Shown in pieces: positions 1-4,476 of a stretch of DNA of 6,790 bases. This DNA is from an uncultured Oscillospiraceae bacterium (GTDB lineage: Bacteria; Bacillota; Clostridia; Oscillospirales; Oscillospiraceae). Each line of letters opens with the position of its first letter. Positions within the stretch are counted from its first letter, which is position 1. The stretch spans positions 1-6,790 of the forward strand of contig CAPGBJ010000038.1 in the NCBI GenBank assembly GCA_948616425.1, in the 5' to 3' direction. The notes under the pieces were generated by a model. That model was not told where the DNA came from. It ran no database searches and worked only from the letters and a program-made list of their open reading frames with translations. The translations under genes and the position numbers were made by a program.

Positions 1-560
1 ACTACTACAGTCAGTCCATATACCCGGGGCAGGGGATTTCTCCCCGGGAGAACATGGAACAAAACTTTAACGTGTGCTGGAACTACGCCACCAAATTTGG
101 CCGTGTCACCACCAAAAATCTGTTCCTCTCCGGTGCGCCGGGGCTGGGCAAAACCTTTCTGTCCGCCTGCATCGCCCGGGCCGTGTCGGAAGACAGCTTT
201 TCCGTGGTCTACGACACGGCGGGAAATATTTTCAGCCAATTCGAGGCCCGTAAATTTCTTCGGGACAGCCGGGACGGCCTGGAAGCCCGGGATGAAACCC
301 GGCGCTATCTCAACTGTGACCTGCTGATCCTGGACGACCTGGGCAGCGAACTGACCACCCAGTTTACCCAATCCGCCCTCTATGAAATTATTAACACCCG
401 GCTGGTGGGGGAGAGGCACACGGTGATCTCCTCCAACCTGTCTATTGGAGAGGTGGCCCAGCGTTACGCCCCCCAGATCGCCTCCCGGCTGGACGGCGAG
501 TACCACACCCTCGAATTCTTTGGGGACGACATCCGGCTGCTGCGGAAGAACCGGATGTAA
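1..560 (+). CDS. DnaC-family ATP-binding protein (helicase-loader type), 5'-truncated
   Basis: This is the C-terminal part of a DnaC/IstB-type AAA+ ATPase, the family that loads the replicative helicase DnaB onto DNA. The reading frame is open from nt 3, and the residues before the ATG at 54 (YYSQ..., ...ISPREN) look like family sequence. The ATG at 54 is therefore internal and the true start lies left of the window. Counting that Met as residue 1, Walker A is GAPGLGKT (27-34), Walker B is LLILDDLG (90-97), a sensor-1-like ISSN lies at 125-128, and SRLDG (144-148) followed by DIRLLRK is the usual C-terminal signature. All core ATPase motifs are intact. lspA starts 22 nt after the stop, which suggests co-transcription. 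The family is secure. An assignment to primosomal DnaC/DnaI rather than a paralogue (for example prophage-borne) rests on the housekeeping neighbourhood. Confidence 0.9.
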   Translation, partial: YYSQSIYPGQGISPRENMEQNFNVCWNYATKFGRVTTKNLFLSGAPGLGKTFLSACIARAVSEDSFSVVYDTAGNIFSQFEARKFLRDSRDGLEARDETRRYLNCDLLILDDLGSELTTQFTQSALYEIINTRLVGERHTVISSNLSIGEVAQRYAPQIASRLDGEYHTLEFFGDDIRLLRKNRM

Positions 561-582
561 CTTACAACAAGGAGTAGTTTCC

Positions 583-1074
583 ATGATCTACGCAATCATC
601 GCCGCGGTTCTGGTGGCCGTGGATCAAATCGTGAAATATCTGGTGATGACCAACATCCCCCTGGGGGGACACGTCCCCTTCATCCCTTACCTTGTAGAGC
701 TGACCTATGTGACCAACACCGGGGCGGCCTTCTCCATCTTTTCAGAACACACCTGGGCCCTGGCCCTGGTATCGCTGGTTATGTCTCTGGTGCTGGCTCT
801 GGCCCTGTGGAAGGGGCTGTTCCAACACCCTCTGGGCAGACTCACCCTCACCCTGCTGCTGGCGGGGGCGGTAGGCAACCTCATTGACCGGGCCTTCCGC
901 GGGTTTGTGGTGGACATGTTCAACGTGCTGTTCATGCACTTCGCCGTATTCAACGTGGCCGACATCTGCGTGGTGGTGGGGGGCATCGCCGCCGGGCTGT
1001 ATTACATGTTCCTGATGGACAAGCTGGAGCCCCGGGAGGAAGTCTCCGATGACCAGACTGACGCTGACCGCTGA
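583..1074 (+). CDS. lspA: Lipoprotein signal peptidase (signal peptidase II)
   Basis: This is a 163-aa integral membrane aspartyl protease that removes the signal peptide from diacylglyceryl-modified prolipoproteins. Length and layout match the family. An N-terminal hydrophobic segment contains VDQIVK (13-18), followed by TNTGAAFS (44-51), a hydrophobic stretch at about 59-77, a third membrane segment with AGAVGNLIDR (94-103), then VVDM (109-112) and FNVADICVVVGG (123-134) in the last membrane segment. By family knowledge the catalytic aspartates are D111 (VVD) and D127 (NVAD), and both are present. The start at 583 is chosen because AAGGAG sits at 569-574, eight nt upstream, and because the protein then begins directly with the first membrane helix. 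The frame is open further upstream, but that extension overlaps the DnaC-like gene and has no family resemblance. The tail (res. 147-163) is charged and cytoplasmic-looking. Confidence 0.96.
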   Translation: MIYAIIAAVLVAVDQIVKYLVMTNIPLGGHVPFIPYLVELTYVTNTGAAFSIFSEHTWALALVSLVMSLVLALALWKGLFQHPLGRLTLTLLLAGAVGNLIDRAFRGFVVDMFNVLFMHFAVFNVADICVVVGGIAAGLYYMFLMDKLEPREEVSDDQTDADR

Positions 1075-1957
1075 CCGGGCTGGGGAGCGGGCAGACGCCT
1101 TGTTGTGCCGCCTGGTCCCCGATCTGACCCGCTCCGCCGCCCAGAAGCTGCTGGAGCGGGGGGCGGTCACATCGGCCGGCAAGCCGGTGCGGAAAAACGA
1201 CCGCCCCGCCCCCGGCCAGGCGCTGGAGCTCGCCCTCCCCGACCCGGAGCCGGTCGCCATCCTCCCCCAGAACATCCCCCTGGATGTGGTCTATGAAGAT
1301 ACCGATGTGATTGTGGTCAACAAGCCGACAGGTCTGGTGGTCCACCCCGCTCCGGGCCATCCTGACGGCACGCTGGTCAACGCTTTGTTATATCACTGCG
1401 GAACTTCACTATCTGGAATCAACGGAGAGCTGCGCCCCGGCATTGTCCACCGCATCGACCGGGACACCTCGGGACTTATCATCGCCGCCAAGAACGACCG
1501 GGCCCACCTGGCCCTGGCCGCCCAGCTTCAGGACCACAGTTTGGCCCGGACCTATGAGGCGGTGGCGGTGGGCGGCCTGAAGGAGGACAGCGGCACGGTG
1601 GACGCCCCCATCGGCCGGCACCCAGTGGACCGGAAGAAAATGGCCATCGACCGCAAAAACGGCCGGGAGGCTGTTACACACTGGACCGTTCTGGCCCGGT
1701 ATCCCGGATATACCCACGTGGAATGCCGCCTGGAGACGGGCCGCACCCACCAGATCCGGGTCCACCTGGCCTCTATCGGCCACCCACTTCTGGGCGATAC
1801 TGTCTATGGGGCGAAGAAACCCGTCCCCGGTTTGGCGGGCCAGTGCCTCCACGCCCGGCGGCTGCGGTTCGTCCACCCCTCTTCCGGACAGACCGTGGAG
1901 TTGGCGTGCCCTTTGCCCGACTGGTTTCAGGAGGTTCTGCGGAAAATTGATCGCTGA
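1049..1957 (+). CDS. RluA/RluD-family pseudouridine synthase (YlyB-like)
   Basis: This 302-aa enzyme isomerises uridine to pseudouridine in RNA, most likely 23S rRNA. An N-terminal S4 RNA-binding region (about res. 13-62) is followed by the catalytic domain, which opens with DVIVVNKPTGLVVHP (86-100). The catalytic motif is GIVHRIDRDTSG (131-142), with D137 as the expected nucleophilic aspartate. ETGRTHQIRVHLASIGHPLL (229-248) and GDTVYG (249-254) form the second family signature, and LHARRLRFVHP (267-277) closes the fold. The start ATG lies 26 nt inside the end of lspA, with GGGAGGA at 1034-1040 as ribosome binding site, so translational coupling is likely. The pair corresponds to the B. subtilis lspA-ylyB arrangement. 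Length and the S4 domain favour the RluD/YlyB branch, but the exact target uridines cannot be read from sequence, so no symbol is given. Confidence 0.94.
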   Translation: MTRLTLTADRAGERADALLCRLVPDLTRSAAQKLLERGAVTSAGKPVRKNDRPAPGQALELALPDPEPVAILPQNIPLDVVYEDTDVIVVNKPTGLVVHPAPGHPDGTLVNALLYHCGTSLSGINGELRPGIVHRIDRDTSGLIIAAKNDRAHLALAAQLQDHSLARTYEAVAVGGLKEDSGTVDAPIGRHPVDRKKMAIDRKNGREAVTHWTVLARYPGYTHVECRLETGRTHQIRVHLASIGHPLLGDTVYGAKKPVPGLAGQCLHARRLRFVHPSSGQTVELACPLPDWFQEVLRKIDR

Positions 1958-1973
1958 TGGGCAAAAACACCCC

Positions 1974-2002
1974 TTGACAACCCCGCAAAAACCGGATAGA
2001 AT
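1974..2002 (+). promoter_or_regulatory. Sigma-70/SigA-type promoter of the T-box transcription unit
   Basis: A perfect -35 box TTGACA (1974-1979) is separated by 17 nt from TAGAAT (1997-2002), one mismatch from the TATAAT consensus. Transcription would begin at about 2008-2011, roughly 20 nt before the first T-box Stem I strand, as expected for a leader RNA. The promoter sits 16 nt after the stop of the RluD-like gene. Because no clear terminator separates them, some read-through from the upstream genes is possible, but it would pass through the same T-box attenuator. Confidence 0.87.
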
Positions 2003-2202
2003 ACGGAACACAGATGCAAAATGCGCGGAAAAGGACGAGTACCCGCCCCCAAGACGCGAAGAGAGCCGCCATTTGGTGCGAGGCGGACGGGAGGGAGCGG
2101 CGAATATCACCTTAGAGCTGAGGGCTGAAGGTCAGTAGGCCCCTCCGGACGCCCCCGTTACCGGGCAGCTTTTGAGCGGCCGGGCTGTTACGCCCTGGCA
2201 AG

Positions 2203-2239
2203 AAGAGTGGTACCGCAGAGGTTTGCGCCTTTGTCTCTT
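2203..2239 (+). promoter_or_regulatory. T-box antiterminator
   Basis: AAGAG (2203-2207) pairs with CTCTT (2235-2239). The TGGTACC bulge (2208-2214) follows, then GCAGAGG (2215-2221) pairs with CCTTTGT (2228-2234, with two G-U pairs) around a TTTGCG loop. In the T-box mechanism the TGGT bulge pairs with the free ACCA end of uncharged tRNA (here UGGU with ACCA, so a tRNA discriminator A is predicted). The structure uses bases 2226-2239, which also form the 5' arm of the terminator, so the two folds exclude each other. The base after the conserved ...ACCGC is A rather than the commoner G. Confidence 0.88.
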
Positions 2240-2263
2240 TGCAGAGACAGAGGCGTTTTTATT
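2226..2263 (+). terminator. Rho-independent terminator (attenuator) of the T-box
   Basis: The 5' arm 2226-2238 (CGCCTTTGTCTCT) pairs over 13 bp, with one G-T wobble, with the 3' arm 2243-2255 (AGAGACAGAGGCG). The loop is four nt (TTGC), and TTTTTATT follows at 2256-2263. It ends 21 nt before the first start codon of the downstream genes. This is the default OFF state when tRNA-Ile is charged. Confidence 0.95.
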
Positions 2264-2284
2264 ATTCAGAAAGGAGTTTTCCCT

Positions 2285-3172
2285 ATGGCCATTGACATTG
2301 TCATCACACAGAGAAGCCTGTTCAAAAAGCCCCTCACCGAGGCGGACCTGTCCCCCGCCGGACTGCGGATAGGCCACTGGAACCAGGCCGGCGTACTGGA
2401 CCCAGGGCCGGCCGCTGACGGACGGGTCCTGTGCGACCCGGCTCAGCCGGGTCGGGGCTGTTTCCTCCAGGCCGTCCCGGGGGAGAAGGGGAGGGCCGCC
2501 CTGCGCCAGACCCTGCCCTGCACCCCCAGAGATCTGGAGATCTTTTACGGACTGGTGAAGCACATCTGCCAGGTCTGGGAGACCGTCCGCTTCACCCAGG
2601 ACGGGGAGGAATGCCGGCTGAGCGACATTCCCCGGCTGAAGGAGGGCCAGCGGAAGGGCTGCGAGGGATTTCTGAAGGCCATGGCCGAGCGTTGGCAGGC
2701 CGACGGCGAGGGGGTCCTCACCGGGGCGGTGTACCCTATCTATATCGAGCCAGAGGCCATCCAGCGGCTGAAAGGCGGCGATTTGGACTTTTTCCAAACC
2801 TACTTGACGGAGAAACAGACCGGGGACTGGTACTACGCCAAGCCCAATTTCTTCCGGAACCAAAACGGCGTGGATATTTTGGGGCTGTACGCTATCACCG
2901 AGGAGGTCCCCTCCATCCTGCCGCTGGAGCCCTTTGTGCCCCCGCTGTACTCCATCATGCTCCAGGGATTCAGCCTGACTGCCGAACAGGTCACCGACTG
3001 GCGGGTGTCCCTCAACCGGGTGTGGGAGGAGAACGGCGAGACGAAGGCGGACACCCTGGACTACCTGTCCTTTGAAAAATTTGCCCAAAAGGTCAGACTG
3101 GACCAGTGTCCCCGGTACGACGCCAAGCACGTGATCGTCCAGGTGGACGATTTGTCGGAGGTGTTGTCATGA
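2285..3172 (+). CDS. Uncharacterised 295-aa protein, resembles DUF4299
   Basis: This is the first gene after the T-box. The start at 2285 has AAGGAG at 2271-2276, eight nt upstream. A longer in-frame start at 2207 would lie inside the T-box and terminator and is rejected. There is no signal peptide or membrane segment, so the product is probably cytoplasmic. The overall pattern recalls DUF4299 as I remember it: a GRGCFLQ segment (57-63), TPRDLEIFYGLVKHI (80-94), a 'DGEECRLSDI' stretch (106-115), DLDFFQTYLTEKQ (167-179), GVDILGLYAITEEVPSILPL (195-214), TDWRVSL (237-243) and a C-terminal YDAKHVIVQVDDL (278-290). The family function is unknown, and I made this match from memory without a search. 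The stop overlaps the next start (ATGA, 3169-3172), so the two proteins are probably made together. Codon use looks like that of the neighbours. Confidence 0.85.
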   Translation: MAIDIVITQRSLFKKPLTEADLSPAGLRIGHWNQAGVLDPGPAADGRVLCDPAQPGRGCFLQAVPGEKGRAALRQTLPCTPRDLEIFYGLVKHICQVWETVRFTQDGEECRLSDIPRLKEGQRKGCEGFLKAMAERWQADGEGVLTGAVYPIYIEPEAIQRLKGGDLDFFQTYLTEKQTGDWYYAKPNFFRNQNGVDILGLYAITEEVPSILPLEPFVPPLYSIMLQGFSLTAEQVTDWRVSLNRVWEENGETKADTLDYLSFEKFAQKVRLDQCPRYDAKHVIVQVDDLSEVLS

Positions 3173-3921
3173 CCATAGAAGAATGCCGGGAATATCTGCC
3201 TGACGGCTGGACGGAGCTGATCCAGCAGGACCCGCTTCTGAAGGAAATTTTTGACGAGCATGAGTATGACCTGGAGCGGGAGGCGGTGCCCCCCTTCCTG
3301 ATTCAAGAGCTGCGGGGCGGCAATATGGACCGCCTGCGGCCCATCCTGGCCCTGTACGGCCCGCCAGGGCTGGACATGCTCCAGGGGCTGCTGGAGATCG
3401 ACGAGGCCAGCCGGGACACGGCGACCACCACCACCCTCAGCGGCCAGACCGCCTACGCGGCCTACTTCTTCGCGCGATTTTCGGAGGAGAACAGGCAGGC
3501 CGCGATTGCCGCCGCCCGGACCTACATCCGGGCCATCAACCGCGTCTATGTGGAGGAATTTGAAGAGGAGCCGCCCCTGGACGAGGACGGGAACATTGAG
3601 TTTCTCTCCGGCCAGGAGGGCCGGGACTTTGAGGAACAGGTCCGTCAGGCGTGGATACACGGGAGCGGCGTCCAGGAGGTGGACCTGGACGAGTTGACCG
3701 AGTGGTATCAGGAGCTGGAATACCGGAAGGGCTGCGAGGATATCGGCCTGATGTCCGAGGCCCTCTACCACATCAGCTGTGATTACGACCTGTCCCATTA
3801 TCTCCAGTGGCCCATGTACGACACCCAACGGGAGAACCCCTTCCAGGGCTACTTTGCGCTGTGGAAAATGGGGCTGAACATCCACTTCCCCGCCCGGGAC
3901 CGGGTGGTACTGGTGGGCTGA
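3169..3921 (+). CDS. Hypothetical acidic protein, 250 aa, family not recognised
   Basis: I do not recognise this protein. The start is at 3169 because GGAGG (3157-3161) lies seven nt upstream and the ATG overlaps the preceding TGA in an ATGA junction, typical of translational coupling. An upstream in-frame ATG at 3106 would run 66 nt into the previous gene and lacks support. The product is strongly acidic, with clusters such as VEEFEEEPPLDEDG (128-141) and VDLDELTEWYQELEY (171-185). It looks mostly helical and soluble, with no signal peptide or transmembrane segment. An alanine-rich helical stretch (TAYAAYFF, 94-101; AAIAAARTYI, 111-120) sits centrally. The aromatic C-terminal part (SCDYDLSHYLQWPMYD, 203-218; FQGYFALWKMG, 225-235) looks the most family-like. 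GPPG at 64-67 is not a P-loop, since no GKT/S follows. Its role can only be guessed from its two neighbours. Confidence 0.85.
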   Translation: MTIEECREYLPDGWTELIQQDPLLKEIFDEHEYDLEREAVPPFLIQELRGGNMDRLRPILALYGPPGLDMLQGLLEIDEASRDTATTTTLSGQTAYAAYFFARFSEENRQAAIAAARTYIRAINRVYVEEFEEEPPLDEDGNIEFLSGQEGRDFEEQVRQAWIHGSGVQEVDLDELTEWYQELEYRKGCEDIGLMSEALYHISCDYDLSHYLQWPMYDTQRENPFQGYFALWKMGLNIHFPARDRVVLVG

Positions 3922-3933
3922 AAGGGGACTCGT

Positions 3934-4437
3934 ATGGACATCAAACTATTGGATACCCCCGAAAAATTCCAGCCCATAGCGGAGGAAATTGTCCCACCCC
4001 TGCTGGAGCTGCTCCGGGCGCGCAACGCCCTGGAGGCGGAGATTCACCGGCGTTACCAGGCGCTGGAGGCGGAAAAACCGGCGCTGGGCCTGCCCAAAAA
4101 CCAGATGCACCCCGACGACCCCGCCCTGTGGGAGGAGTACCGCCGCCGGTATCTGGAGTTGGTGGAACCCCGGTGCGTCCCCGGCCTGCTGAAATACGGC
4201 GCGGCAGGGAGCTGCGGCAAACCGGCCCGGTACGACCCTCTCTTTGAGGACCCGGAGGGACAGGTCATCTTTACGATGAAGAGCGCCAAAAAGGCCACAG
4301 TGGAGACCTCCTGCCGAAAGTCCTGGGAATACCGCTACCGCTTTACGCTGAAACCTGTCGAGGGCGGCTGGCTGATTGCCGGAATACAGTGCTGCCTTGG
4401 CGGGGAAAGCAGCTGGAGTGTGGAGCACTATGTATAA
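3934..4437 (+). CDS. Small protein with NTF2-fold immunity-like C-terminus, 167 aa
   Basis: The start is at 3934, 12 nt after the preceding stop, with AAAGGGGA at 3921-3928. Residues 1-80 are helical and charged (LLELLRARNALEAEIHRRYQ, 23-42; a PDDPALWEEYRRRYLELV stretch, 60-77). From about 96 the protein resembles NTF2-like domains: KPARYDPLF (96-104), a strand VIFTMKSAKKATVETSC (111-127), then YRYRFTLKPVEGGWLIAGI (133-151) and a terminal tryptophan (W161). The strand pair 'yRFtLk...gGWLI.gI' is the usual end of NTF2-fold immunity proteins and SnoaL-like domains. The immunity families protect bacteria against polymorphic toxins. No toxin gene is visible in this window, so an immunity role is only a hypothesis. 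Alternatives are a generic NTF2-like ligand-binding protein or a conserved protein of unknown function. No signal peptide is seen. Confidence 0.82.
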   Translation: MDIKLLDTPEKFQPIAEEIVPPLLELLRARNALEAEIHRRYQALEAEKPALGLPKNQMHPDDPALWEEYRRRYLELVEPRCVPGLLKYGAAGSCGKPARYDPLFEDPEGQVIFTMKSAKKATVETSCRKSWEYRYRFTLKPVEGGWLIAGIQCCLGGESSWSVEHYV

Positions 4438-4476
4438 CGAAATTTAAACATTCAAAATTCAAAGGAGTAATACAAC
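4438..4476 (+). promoter_or_regulatory. AT-rich gap with ileS ribosome binding site
   Basis: This 39-nt spacer is conspicuously AT-rich (AAATTTAAACATTCAAAATT) against the GC-rich surroundings. AAGGAG at 4462-4467 lies nine nt before the ileS ATG. I see no -35/-10 pair, hairpin or second T-box here, so ileS appears to depend on the promoter and T-box at 1974-2263. The low GC probably keeps the ribosome landing site unstructured. Confidence 0.6.

Larger units (their letters stand above)
2030..2263 (+). ncRNA. T-box leader riboswitch, isoleucine specifier (ATC)
   Basis: This is a cis-acting leader RNA that binds tRNA and senses its charging state. Stem I can be drawn: AAGG (2031-2034) pairs with CCTT (2110-2113); AGTA (2038-2041) is the 5' side of the specifier loop; CCGC/CCC (2043-2049) pairs with the GGG/GCGG strand (2093-2100, A2096 bulged); the AGAGAG bulge is at 2060-2065; CCGCC (2066-2070) pairs with GGCGG (2082-2086) around a GGTGCGA-containing distal loop. 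The 3' specifier loop reads GAATATCA, so the specifier is ATC (2106-2108) followed by the usual A. A possible Stem II is GAGGG/CCCTC (2120-2124/2141-2145). Stem III is 2179-2199 with a TGTTAC loop. The T-box sequence TGGTACCGC is at 2208-2216. The Ile reading agrees with ileS downstream. Uncharged tRNA-Ile should stabilise the antiterminator and turn expression on. Confidence 0.95.

Noticed and set aside
23..48. Inverted repeat CCCGGGG ... CCCCGGG
   Set aside because: It has 7-bp arms with a 12-nt loop inside coding sequence, no U-run, and encodes conserved-looking residues. It is most likely a by-product of GC-rich codons.
54..56. ATG at 54 as the start of the DnaC-like protein
   Set aside because: The frame is open to the window edge, and residues encoded upstream (nt 3-53) look like conserved family sequence. 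There is no proper ribosome binding site, so this Met is internal.
445..582. Longer lspA start at 445
   Set aside because: It would overlap the DnaC-like gene by more than 100 nt and add a Pro/Ser-rich stretch unlike any LspA N-terminus. The start at 583 has AAGGAG upstream.
2014..2060. Possible leader peptide starting at ATG 2014
   Set aside because: It has no Shine-Dalgarno so close to the predicted RNA 5' end and no isoleucine codon run, and the region is explained by T-box Stem I.
2207..2284. Upstream in-frame start extending the DUF4299-like gene by 26 codons
   Set aside because: The extension would be encoded by the T-box sequence and the terminator hairpin and U-run, and has no Shine-Dalgarno. 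The ATG at 2285 has AAGGAG at ideal spacing.
2132..3885. Long minus-strand open frames opposite the unknown trio
   Set aside because: They are GC-driven shadows: no ribosome binding sites, Pro/Gly/Leu/Val-rich translations, and one runs through the T-box leader. The + strand genes have good ribosome binding sites and coupled junctions.
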